Shown piece after piece: positions 8,523 through 19,800 of a stretch of DNA of 64,000 bases (within the stretch, counting starts at the first letter, position 1; each line of letters opens with the position of its first letter). The DNA is taken from NCBI RefSeq assembly GCF_026262505.1, contig NC_067207.1, positions 4,658,252-4,722,251 on the forward strand. Reading direction: 5' to 3'. Source of the stretch: Trichomonas vaginalis G3 (taxonomy: Eukaryota > Parabasalia > Trichomonadida > Trichomonadidae). The position numbers and the translations under genes are program-made. The notes beneath the pieces are model-generated. The model did no database searches. It was not told where the DNA came from and saw only the letters and a program-made list of their open reading frames with translations.

Positions 8523-10631
8523 TTATTGAAGTAATTCATAGATATTAGTGAAACCGAAACTCTTTGCAATCATCTTTGGTGTCTCTCCGTCATCATCTTT
8601 TGCCTCTTTATCAATTCCAGGAGCAGAAATCAAAGCCATCACAGCAGCTTCGTTTCCATTTGATGCAGCGATGTGCAGTGGAGTCAATCCACTCTTGTTC
8701 TTCATGTTGACATCAGCTCTTCCAGAATTAACAATAGCTTGAATTGTGAATTCGTCATCATTACGAGCAGCGAAGTGAAGAGCAGTCATTCCGCTTGGAT
8801 CTTGTACATTTACATTGGTTTGTGGTAATTCAATCAGTTTGCATATGAATGAATACGCTCTGAAAGCAGCAGCAATCAATAAAGGTGTCATATTGTTGTT
8901 GTCACTTTTGTTTACATCGACTTTTGATGCAACCAAATGAACAACATCACAAAGATCCGACTGAGCAGCCCAATGAAGGACATTTGAGTTTTCATCATCA
9001 CACAAAGAAGGATCAGTTTGTTCGAATTGAAGAAGAGCTTCTATTGCTTCTATCTTCTGATTCTGAGCTGCCCAAAGCAAAGGAGTCATTCCAGCATTGT
9101 CTCCTTCATTCGGATTTGCTCCTTTTTGTATCAAAAGTTTGACAAGTTCCGAGAAACCGCGAGAAGCAGCGAAATGAAGAGGTGTTAATCCTTCATTCTG
9201 CTTGCATCTGATATCAGCGCCTTTGGATATTAAGAAAGAACATGCTTCTAAACCATTAGTTTGTACAGCGTGATGTAAACAATTCCAGTTTTCATCGTCT
9301 TTTATTTTTATATCAACTCTTTCGTCGTTTAAGAGGACTTTGATGACTTCTAAGTAGTTCTTTTGTGATGCCCAAAAAAGTGCTGTCATTCCAAAGCGAT
9401 GGCGCATGTTGACATCAATGTCTTTCCGCTTCAAGAGTGAGGAAACAATTTCAGAAAAACCGTTTTGTGAAGCGAACATTAGAGCTGTCATTCCTTCTTT
9501 GTCAGAAATGTTTACATCTGTTCTTTCAATGAGAATGTTTGCAGCAGGTGGGGAGTACATGCAAGCGATCATCAAAGGAGTACGGCCATTTGCATTTTGT
9601 GCATTAGGATCTTCGTTTTTCAGTGAATATTCGATACCTGCGAGAAATCCGCTGGAAGCAGCACGATGGAGAAGGCCATGGTTGATACCAGTGTCAAGTA
9701 ATGAGATACAAAGATCGAGATGATGGTATTTCATGGCAAATTCGGCAGCTCCGTCGAATGATGTTTTTCCTTTGAGGAAATCTAAGGCTTCTTTGTTGTT
9801 TCCTGCAGCGGCAAATTGAGCTAAAGTGACTTTATTGGAATCGACTTGATTGAGATCAGCTCCTTTTTCGATTAATGATTTCAAACAATTATTTGATCCG
9901 TAAAAAGCACAGTAACTGACAATTGGACATTCATTATTGGTTAGAAATTGTCTTTCGTAAACGGACATTTGTATTGTTTGATTTGGATCAAAGTTTCCTA
10001 AAGAATAAACTTTTTCAAGTAATTGAACATTATCGCGACGAAGAATAGCATCAATTGTCTTAAGCTCTTTATCATCATGCCTGAGTTTTCGTAATAATTT
10101 GCATTCGTTCGCACATAAACTTTCAAGATTAAAGAAAAAGTTTTGAATTGTTGGAAACATTCCCTGCAATTTATCTTCATTTCCACTGATGTCGTAGATT
10201 TGCATTGAATATTCTTGACTAACTTCTGGAGCAAACCAAATAAAAAGATCTACTAATAATCTATCTTGAATTTGAGGATCTGATGAGTAATTTTCGGCTA
10301 AGCGTTCAATTTCGTCAATTTTAACAACTGATAATGTATATAAAGTGTATAATAAAGCTAAAATAGAATTTTTGAGTGGCTGTATTGATCTTTTCGTAAT
10401 GAATTCGATAAAATATCTAATTAATTGTTGTTTTTGTTCTTCTGATGTTATCAGTTCTTTAATAATATTTGCATATTCTGGTATTAAATTTGTTCGATAA
10501 ATAGAAGCAATTAAGAATCCAAAAATACAACCAGAGAAGTCAATGTCTATTAGTTTTCTGGCAGAATTTATGATGTCATCCTTAGTATCATTAGTTAAAT
10601 TATAAATTGAATCATAAAAAGTAGAATTCAT
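8523..10631 (-). CDS. Ankyrin-repeat protein, about 13 repeats
   Basis: A 702-residue protein. Residues 1 to about 200 are a helical N-terminal domain I do not recognise beyond its resemblance to heads of other trichomonad ankyrin proteins. From about residue 215 to the end, ankyrin repeats of about 33 residues run without interruption (phrases such as GMTALFWASQKNYLEVIKVLL, TPLHFAASRGFSELVKLLI, SGLTPLHIAASNGNEAAVMALI). Unlike the gene at the window start, the repeats are diverged at the DNA level, so this is an old array. A protein-protein scaffold is the usual role; the partner is unknown. It is divergently arranged with the ankyrin gene at 10829, 197 bp apart, and an initiator-like box sits directly before its ATG. 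Confidence 0.93.
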   Translation of the reverse strand: MNSTFYDSIYNLTNDTKDDIINSARKLIDIDFSGCIFGFLIASIYRTNLIPEYANIIKELITSEEQKQQLIRYFIEFITKRSIQPLKNSILALLYTLYTLSVVKIDEIERLAENYSSDPQIQDRLLVDLFIWFAPEVSQEYSMQIYDISGNEDKLQGMFPTIQNFFFNLESLCANECKLLRKLRHDDKELKTIDAILRRDNVQLLEKVYSLGNFDPNQTIQMSVYERQFLTNNECPIVSYCAFYGSNNCLKSLIEKGADLNQVDSNKVTLAQFAAAGNNKEALDFLKGKTSFDGAAEFAMKYHHLDLCISLLDTGINHGLLHRAASSGFLAGIEYSLKNEDPNAQNANGRTPLMIACMYSPPAANILIERTDVNISDKEGMTALMFASQNGFSEIVSSLLKRKDIDVNMRHRFGMTALFWASQKNYLEVIKVLLNDERVDIKIKDDENWNCLHHAVQTNGLEACSFLISKGADIRCKQNEGLTPLHFAASRGFSELVKLLIQKGANPNEGDNAGMTPLLWAAQNQKIEAIEALLQFEQTDPSLCDDENSNVLHWAAQSDLCDVVHLVASKVDVNKSDNNNMTPLLIAAAFRAYSFICKLIELPQTNVNVQDPSGMTALHFAARNDDEFTIQAIVNSGRADVNMKNKSGLTPLHIAASNGNEAAVMALISAPGIDKEAKDDDGETPKMIAKSFGFTNIYELLQ

Positions 10632-10644
10632 ATTGAAAATATGA
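10632..10644 (-). promoter_or_regulatory. Initiator-like box before the ankyrin gene
   Basis: Read on the minus strand, TCATATTTTCAAT lies directly before the ATG at 10631. It fits the T. vaginalis initiator pattern (TCA followed by a pyrimidine and A/T) known to set transcription starts a few bases before start codons. Transcription from the A would leave a very short 5' UTR, as is usual in this organism. Confidence 0.65.
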
Positions 10645-10828
10645 AATAAGAGAGTAAATATAATAAGTTTAATAGGAAGTGCAGAGGCTGCTTAATAGTT
10701 GCTCAATAGTTTGGTTTTGCATACTGAAATAATAATGAATGCAATACAAATAAAGGAAGGAGAGTTCCTATATAAAATCCTTTCCCAATCAATATTATTT
10801 CGACATTTTTTTTGTTTTAAATTTTTTA

Positions 10829-12040
10829 ATGTCTGATCAAGACATCCACCCAAATAAATACAGTGAATTGCGAAGTACCTACAAATACTACATTGATTTG
10901 TATACTGCGTTGTATCAGCTAAAAACGGAAAAAGAAGAAAAATTAAACTCAATTTACAAAATGATCAAAACAGAAATGATTGATTCAAAGAAACATCCTC
11001 CTAGAAATATTCTAAGGGATATTTTGAATATAATCCCGTTTAATAATCGCTATACAAAGTCATATTTATATCTTGCCAAACGTGTATATGATGATTATCC
11101 TATGAAACAAGTAAACAATATCCATGACGTTTCAAATTTCATATTTTATAAAGAATATGGAATTGAATTATATGAAATCAGAATATTAAATTATGGAAAT
11201 ATCGATATTCATACAGAAAATACAATTTATAAAGCATTTATGGATAATGACTTAAAAAGATTCATCTATTTCACGGGAAGAGACGACTTTGATAAAAATC
11301 AAAAACTTGAAAGTGATTTATATCCATTTTCTAAAGAATTATCATTGCTTGAATTATGTTGTTACTATGGAGCAGTTGATTGTTTCAAGTTATTAAGAAC
11401 GAAATTTAACTCAGAAATAACTTCTCAATGTCTAGAATTTTCGTTTTTAGGAGGAAATCCAGAGATCATGAATGAATGCTTGAAATATCAAAAACCAAAT
11501 TTAGAATGCATGATGTATGCAATTATTTCACACAACATTGATTTTGTTACATTCTTGATGAATGAGTACAATTTCGAGCTCAGTATATTTAGAAATATTT
11601 TCGGAGAATATAATAATCTTGAATCATTTTTAGTTTATTTCGATCAAACTAATGATATTGACGAATGCTTTTTATATTCAACTGAGTTTAATATTTCATC
11701 TCTTTGCGAATATTTCCTTTCACTTGGTGCAAATGTCAATGAAAAGGAATATAGCTATGGAAAAACTGCTCTTCATTTTGCAGCAAGTGAAAATAGTAAC
11801 GAAGCAGCTGAAATTCTTATTTCACACGGTGCAAATATCAATGAAAAAGATAAAGATGGAGAAACTGCTCTTCATTATGCTGCACAAAATAATAGTGAAG
11901 AAACAGCCAAAGTTCTTATTTCACATGGTGCAAACATCAATGAAGAAAATTATAATGATGATTCTGTTCTTAGAAAGGCAGAATTGTTTAATTGTAAAGA
12001 AACAATCGAACTTCTTATTTCACACGGTGCCAAAAGATAA
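10829..12040 (+). CDS. DUF3447-type ankyrin protein, paralogue of the gene at 1-1516
   Basis: A 403-residue protein. Residues 1 to about 150 are a helical head, with a start region aligning gap-free to the gene ending at 1516. The DUF3447-like core is at about 170-255 (LLELCCYYGAVDCFKLL, then ECMMYAIISHNIDFVTFLMNEYN), and three to four ankyrin repeats fill the C-terminus from about 300 (KTALHFAASENSNEAAEILI, ETALHYAAQNNSEETAKVLI). The core is strongly similar to the paralogue, but this protein has fewer repeats, so the family varies mainly in repeat number. The short 197-bp divergent spacer may be a shared promoter. Function is unknown; a binding scaffold is inferred. Confidence 0.93.
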   Translation: MSDQDIHPNKYSELRSTYKYYIDLYTALYQLKTEKEEKLNSIYKMIKTEMIDSKKHPPRNILRDILNIIPFNNRYTKSYLYLAKRVYDDYPMKQVNNIHDVSNFIFYKEYGIELYEIRILNYGNIDIHTENTIYKAFMDNDLKRFIYFTGRDDFDKNQKLESDLYPFSKELSLLELCCYYGAVDCFKLLRTKFNSEITSQCLEFSFLGGNPEIMNECLKYQKPNLECMMYAIISHNIDFVTFLMNEYNFELSIFRNIFGEYNNLESFLVYFDQTNDIDECFLYSTEFNISSLCEYFLSLGANVNEKEYSYGKTALHFAASENSNEAAEILISHGANINEKDKDGETALHYAAQNNSEETAKVLISHGANINEENYNDDSVLRKAELFNCKETIELLISHGAKR

Positions 12041-13250
12041 TACAAAAGATACTTCTCTTTCTATTTATGATATTTTTGGACATGAATTTCATTAGATATA
12101 AAAAATAAAGAGATTTTTAATTACAGCCTGACAATTTTTAATTACTTTGCATAACTTTTTTATGTGACCCTAAATAAGGAAATATCTTTGTGAAACATAT
12201 GTCTAAGTTTTACAACATGGAGCAAAGAGTAGGTTATAAAAGTGTTCAATCTTAAAAGATATTGTTCCCTCAAGAGAAATCACGTAATTCGTTGGCGGCA
12301 TTAGTTGCAGAAAATTTATTCAATCGACTATTTTCAATTGAAAAAATTCTGCAAAAAAAATTTCATAAATAATTATTTAATTCTGAATCCAATAGATGAA
12401 TAATGTATTTAAATGCCGGCGAAATTGACATTTTCTATTGAAATCTATATTTTTTTCTTGGAGTTGAAATTGATTTTGAAATTTAATCATTAAAAGGTCT
12501 AATGAAATCAGTTTTTAAAACAATGCATTCCGTGTAGGATGGATACGATAATATAGGATTTAAGGAATTTGGACTATCAATTTAAAAGGTTTATTCCTAA
12601 TCACAATTGAATATAAAATCGATATTTTTTTTTCCACCTCTATGTTTATAAAATTTATTGAATCTATCATAGAAACTCATTATTATTCCCCTGAGCTATA
12701 AGTAGTACTCATAAAATGATTATATTTCTGAGAAAATAACATAAATTCTGATTATATTTGATTGAATTTCATTTTTTTTTTAATTCCATATAGAGAATCA
12801 TTATTAGAACCATGTTTGTAATGAATGAATATCAAATTAATAATGTTTCCTAATAAATCGAGAGAATATTTTTTCCAAGCATAATCAATTGACTTTTGAA
12901 AAAAAAATTGACTGACCTAATTACCTTTTCTAATTATTTTTTGTATTTCACAATAAGAGATCAATATATTGATATAACAATTCAAATATGATATTTCGAA
13001 TTTTGCGAAATGAAGTCGCAAATGAAATATAGATTATTATAATGTTATCTAATTTCATGAAATATGCTTAAAATCCTAATTTAGACAGTTACAAAAATTA
13101 GCGTCTTTTTTACGAAAACTATACAAATTTAGGAATGTAAACATTTTTAATCAAAGGGTTTACATATTGATACTTTCTATATGCAAAAGTTTTTGTTTAG
13201 TAATCGGAGATGATCGATAAATATAAAATTATACGAATTTCTGCAGACTT

Positions 13251-13382
13251 TTCAGAGAATTGAGCTCCCGCTCAATTCTCTGAAATAGTCTGTTAAAATT
13301 TAGTATCTCTGCATTATTTCAATATAAGCTCCATTTTTAAATAGATTTTAAAAATCGAGCATTGAAAAAGTATGCAGAGATT
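13251..13382. repeat. Two adjacent foldbacks
   Basis: The first is perfect: ttcagagaattgagc (13251-13265) and its complement (13270-13284) around the 4-nt loop tccc, with partial pairing outside. The second is longer and imperfect: atctctgcattatttcaat (13305-13323) pairs with 13361-13382, and inner arms around 13330-13355 continue the stem, giving arms of about 35 nt in total. Placement in intergenic DNA suggests a MITE remnant or a structured transcript. There is no coding content. Confidence 0.75.
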
Positions 13383-13811
13383 ACATATTTTATTTTAATT
13401 CAAATCAAATTGAGGGAATAGTATTCAAAATTAATTTGTTACAGGTTTCCTTTTTATAATATCTGCACAAGCTAAATTCATATTCATATATTTTGAAAAT
13501 TTGGTATTGATAAAAATATCAAATTTGAATAAAGTTTCTTTTATTTTACTTTGATTTTGACACTTTCTTTCAAAATTTTTATCCCTCTCAAACTACCAAG
13601 TTGGAAAATGATATATAAGGTGCAATATCACAAATTATTTCTTCCGAATTTCACAAAATTTTCAAGACACATGTTTAGATTAAATAGTCTTTTTTATACA
13701 TTGATATTCGAATGAATAAATACGTTTTTCAAACAATGTGATTTAGTTTGGAGAATTAGATGGCTCTCAATTCTTTTCAAAATTTGAAAGCCGACTAATT
13801 CAATTAAATTT

Positions 13812-13825
13812 TCATTTCATTTATC
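13812..13825 (+). promoter_or_regulatory. Initiator-like box before the large surface protein
   Basis: TCATTTCATTTATC ends 6 bases before the ATG at 13832. It is a good match to the T. vaginalis initiator core and to its favoured distance from the start codon, and it supports the chosen start. Confidence 0.7.
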
Positions 13826-13831
13826 AAAAAT

Positions 13832-16800
13832 ATGCATTGCTTTTTGTTTCTCAGCTTTGCTCTCTCGGCCATTGAAATTATTCACCCAGGATATCGTAAT
13901 AACTTCGTGGATTTGAAATTTACATCAAAAACAGGTGCAACAATTCCATTTTCAAACAAAAATTCGGGTATTTCTGTTAGATTTTATGTTGATAACATAC
14001 AACATGTTCCCAAAAATCTATCCACAGGTCCATATGAAGGAATCACTATCACACCAGAATTTCGAATTGATGAAAATGATAAATTAGGCGGATATTTAAT
14101 TTTTACTCTCAAAAACAATGAAAGTACAGCTAAAAAGGTTAAACTCGGAACATTTACTAATATTATGTTTAATACAGATGATGGAAATTCAAACAGCATT
14201 TATCCAATAAAAGATGCTAAAGGATTGTATACAAATAAAGCATATTATGTAATTTCTGATCAAAAGAAAGAAAATATTCATTTATGGCAGAAATTTGTCG
14301 TTGATCACAGAGATTTTAGCGAAACACAAGGTTTTATTGCAGCAGATAACAAATGGTATGGATACAAATCTCGAGGCCAAAATAATCCTTTTCTAAATTT
14401 AGAGACAATGAATGTTTTTAAAGATCCAAAAGGAAATTCCAAAGATGCAGAAATCTCCTTTTCTTGGAATGAAAGAGAGATCCCTGCCAAGGGAAGATTA
14501 GTATATGGAGTACATATATATTTACTTATGGATTCTCCAGTTGATATTGTTGAACTAGAAGAGTCCCAGAAATCAGATTTAAAGCCAGGTAAAGCATATA
14601 CTCTGAAAACTAGTCTAAATATCCTACACCAAGAATCAAAATTCACAGCTCATCAACTCTGCAACAATGATGAAAAAACAACAAAGCTTGATAATTCTGA
14701 ATATAATATTATTCAACATGATTTCACCTATACTCCAAATGCCATTGGAAGCTATCACTGCAAATTTTGGATTCATGATGACACAAACAATGTTGATTCT
14801 GAGAAGAAAAATGTCGTTTTAAATGTTTTTAGTCCTTCAACAGTAAATATAAAAACAACTCCAACAGATACACCATATGGAAAACATGACCAATTTACTG
14901 TTGAATTTAAAGTTAATGGAGATTGCCAAACAACAGCAAAAATTGAAATTTACAATGACAATCAACTCATCAAATCACTAAAAGAAAAAACATATGATCT
15001 TGGACCAGAATCAAGTTCAACATCTGATAAAATTACATTTACAATAGGCGATCTTTCTGCAGGAAAACGTTCTCTAAGGATAACCGTTTCAAATCAATAT
15101 GTTAACCAAAGGAATTCAGATGAACTTGTATTTTATGTCGCATTCGACGCCGAGATTCAAAATATGAATTTCGACAAAAACGTCAAATTGCCAAATAATG
15201 ATTTAAATTTGACATGTGATCTTCGACTCAACAATATTGACACATCCAACAAACCAAAGGTGAAGCTTAATCTTTTAATACCAGATATACAACAACAATC
15301 TTCACAAGAATATGAAGTATTTGATTCAAATACCAAACAATTGCTATTAAAGACAAAAATTCCTGGAGTTCAGCCTAAGAAAGATATTCAATGCAAAGTG
15401 TGGATTACAGATGCGCATAAACAGACTATCTATGAGACAACCTTAAAGCTAACAATTACAATTCCTCCTGATTTTGAGATTAAACCAAACTATTCTGAAA
15501 ATTATTTCAGTTATGGACAAACAGTTTCAATCGCAGTAAATATTAATGATGACACAGAAGGAAGAGTATACTATACATTCATGAATACAGAAAATTTTGT
15601 TAATTATACATCAAGTTCAGGAAAGGCAGCTGTAGATGTTGATATCAAATTAGAAAAAAGCGATAAATTAACATATTCAAAAGATCCTTACACAATTTCA
15701 ATAAGAGTTGAAGATGAATTTGGATATCCAGCTGTACCAAAATCAACTGAAATATATATTAGAAATAAGCCAAAAATCACTAATATCAAGCTTATTAAAT
15801 CTGCTAAACCAAACACAAAACAATCCCTTACAGTTTGCTATGAAGATTTAGATAGAGGAAAAGATCTTTACATATATCAAAGAGAAATAATTGACAATTC
15901 TGAAATAATCACAAAAGTTGAAAACACCCCATTCAAATCTCAAGGAGTTTCAGAATATACAGCTAATTACACATACCCAGCTCATGGAGTTCACAATCTT
16001 GAATTCTTCATTTCAAGTAGATCAAATATTAATAAATATGATCAAGTTAAAACATCAGATTCCAATTTATTCAATTATTCATTGAAGAGTTCAATGGCAC
16101 CAATAGTTGAAGTTGAATATCCAACCATGAAAATTATAGGATATAATGAGTTCATTGAAGTTAGCATCACGGTTACTGATGAATCAAAAGGAAAGATCAT
16201 CTATAAGATTGATAACAGAACAGATATTACTTTCCATGATTCAATGATTAAGTCATATAAAGTTGAAGAAGGCAAAGGATCAATCAAATATACTAAAGTT
16301 AAAGTACCTATTCCAGAATGGTGCAAATATTCACCAAGCAATAATCTTCATCATTTATCAATTGAAGTGGAAGATGAATTTGGTCTAAATTCTAATTCTG
16401 GAGACTTATACAATTTCGAAATCAGAAGTATGCCAGAAATAATTAAACTTGAAATCAATAAGAATCTTTTGAGGAGTGATATCAATGATGGAAAGAAAAT
16501 TCATTTTAAGGGAACATTAAAAGACTTAGATGATAAGAAAGATTTATATTTCTTCATCAAAGAATCAGAAAATGAAGATGATGGAAGGACAAATCAAGCA
16601 TATCATATAGTTTCCAATGGCAAAGAACAACCATTTGAGTTCGACTATGAAGTGAAGAAAGAAACAGCAAAGAATCTCAAATTAACAACATGGATTGAAG
16701 ATGATGAAGATCCAAATATTGATCCAGAAAGGAATGGTGAATCTAAACCAGATATCAAGTATATTAATATTTCATATCCTCCTAAAATGACAACATTATT

Positions 16801-19800
16801 CCAGCCAAGTACATCCTATCATAGAGGTGATGAAATTTATATAGAGATGACAGTGACTGACGATACAAGTGGAAAAGTCAAATTCTTCTTTAATGGAAAA
16901 GATATGAATCAAGATCTTCATTACACTGCCACAAAATCAACCGCAAAAATTAACACAACTCTAAAGCTTTCTAATGACATCAAAATGGGAACTTATAAAT
17001 TGCTATTTTACCCCGTCGACGAATTCGATTTTGAAGCATCTGATGATTATCGCAAAGAAGTAGATATTATCATCAAAAACAAACCAATTCTATCCGATGT
17101 AAAATTAGATAAGACTAAAGCTGACAATGATGAAACAGTGAATGTATTTGGTAAAATTGAAGACTTTGACGAAGGAAAAGAATTGTATATCTTCCAACGT
17201 ATAGTTGGATATGATCCAATTCTTCTCGGAAACATGACTTCAAATGGAAAATTACAGCAATTTAAGTTCCCATTGCGCAATTTGGTTTATTTGACATCTG
17301 GAGACAAGAAGATCGATATTTGGGTAACAGATTACAATAATTCAATTGAAACACCAGATGAAAACGATAATTCTGATACATTACAAGTTTCAATATTTAT
17401 GGCAAATGATCCATTATTAATTGTCACACCACCCAAAGAAAAGGTATTCACAGTTTATGAAGATATCAAATTTGACATCCAAATCATTGCTGACTTAAAG
17501 GGATACATCGACATATATGATAATAAATTTTTCTATGAGAAATTTGGAAACAAAATCCATCGAATTTATTACAATACCTCTTCTACAATCCCATGGACGA
17601 CATACTTCAAGAGAGCGCATGGCAATGTCAAATACTATTTCAAGGCTATTGGAGAGAATCTAACAAAATCAGAACCATTTGAATTTGAATTCAGTATTAG
17701 AGTTCCTCCAAAGTTAGGAAATCTCAAATTGTCAACATCAGCTGCATCTCCTGGAGAAAGTGTTGGACTTGATTATTCAGTAAGTTACAATACCAGTGGC
17801 AGCTTGTATTTCTTTATGAAAATGAATGGCGTTATTAACTATGAGAAGAAATATGTTAATCCACCTTATGGAAATATCAATGATTTCAAAGTCCATACAA
17901 TTTATTTCAATATTGATCTAAATCAGAAAGGAAATTTAGAAATTGAAGCTTGGGTACAAAATATCAAAGAAACTGATGGATCAAGATATTCAATGAGTGA
18001 AACAAAGAAGGTTAAATTGGTTGTTACTAAACCTCCAACTGTTGACTTCAACTTCCCACAGGAAAGATATTATTCATATGATGATCAAATCTTAATCAAT
18101 CTTGGAATTCATGATGAAACCAAGGGAGATATTAAAGTCTACTTTGATCGAAGAATTATTTACGAAAGAAAATACACAAGTAATAATTATGAAAAGTCTA
18201 TTGATTTGAAATTCAGATTCCCAAAGGAGTATCAATATAAAAAGAAAGGATATGATTGCTTTATTGAAGTTATTGATGAATACGGAAAGAGGACAACATC
18301 TTATTGGAACTATGAAATAACATTCTATTTGCTAAATAAACCCAAGATTAATGATATCACATTACCTGGTGAAGTTCTTTTAACAAGTTCATATGTCAAA
18401 ATGACACCAGATTACAATGATTATGATAAAGGAAAAGATCTTTATTTATGGATGAATGTTGACAAAAAGAATTATAAGATTGGGAGATATACAACATCAA
18501 GCGGAAAAGATCATCAAAAACCATATTATAGATTCCGCTTGCCAAAGTCAATCACTCAAGGTGAGCATATATTGAGTTTCTTCTATACAACAGAAATGTA
18601 TCTTTCAGAAAAAGAACCGTCTAGAAATAGTAGATCAGCTACACTCTCAAAGATTATCACATTTGTTGATACTCCTGTTCTAACATTAAATGAAATTCCA
18701 GATGGAATTTATCAGAAAGGATCAAGAGTCAGACTTTCTGGTACAATGAAAGGATATCAGATATTCAAGATTCGCTTGACATTCAATGATATTCCTGCTC
18801 GTTCAATTGTTAAAATTTTAAGTGATGGTGATAAATTCGATGAAGAGATCGATATTCCAGCATCTGTTTCATATGGAACTGTAAAGGTAAATGCAATTCC
18901 AAGCACATATGGAGATGTAACTGGAAATTCAGTTACAAGAACTTTCACATTAAAGAACAAACCAACATTAAAAGATTTTCCAACTGAAACCATGAATTAT
19001 TTGAAAGGAAATGACTTCAATTGCACTGGATTCGTAGATGATATTGATGATAAGAAATTATTGTATGTATATTATCAGATTGGGAATGCTGATCCTCGCA
19101 TTTCAAAGTGGAATCATGAATCAAATGGAAAGACAAATCAAGAAATCATTATTAAATTCAATCTCGATACAGATTTGGTTGGAAAAGTTGATATTAAAAT
19201 ATTTGTTTCTGATCGTAATTATGCAGATACATTCCTTGAAAACGAGAAATCTAATGTTGTCACAGTTCCCATCTTCATATCTTACAAGGCAAAATCAACA
19301 ATCGAGATTATTTCAAATTCTAAGAACTACTATTCATATGGAGATAATATGACAATCAATATTAATGTAGAAAAGTATGAGAAATGCACATTTAAATTGC
19401 TGATTGATTCTGAAGAAAAGAAAGATAATACAGAAAACCTTGACTTAACGAACAAGAAATTCGAGAAGCAGATTATCATTCCAATAACATCGGATATTTC
19501 TTACAAATTACTTCATAAACTAGAGCTTCTTTTATTTGATGAGTTCAATTTCAAGACAACATTGAAGTTCTATACATTTAATATTGTTAATACACCATAT
19601 ATTCCATTTGCTGGCTTCTCAAAGCCATTTTCTCTCCAAAATGAAGTTATGAGAGTTCGAGGAAGATTCAATGATATTGATGAAGGTAAGAAATTGTTTA
19701 TCTTTGTCAAAGTTGGAGAAAACAAAGTTACAAAGTCAAGTGGAAACGTTATATCAAATGGAACAAACGACCAATTCTTTGAAGCATCTGTTGTAATTCC

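Larger units (their letters stand above)
12041..13831. other. Long AT-rich intergenic region
   Basis: 1791 bases with no supported gene. The only organised structure is a pair of adjacent foldbacks at 13251-13382, listed separately. The final 30 bases hold an initiator-like box for the large surface-protein gene. The remainder is low-complexity AT-rich DNA in which I see nothing. Confidence 0.7.

Noticed and set aside
11652-12095. Second ORF overlapping the ankyrin repeats of the 10829 gene
   Set aside because: It is the +1 frame of the repeat array; repeats keep shadow frames open.
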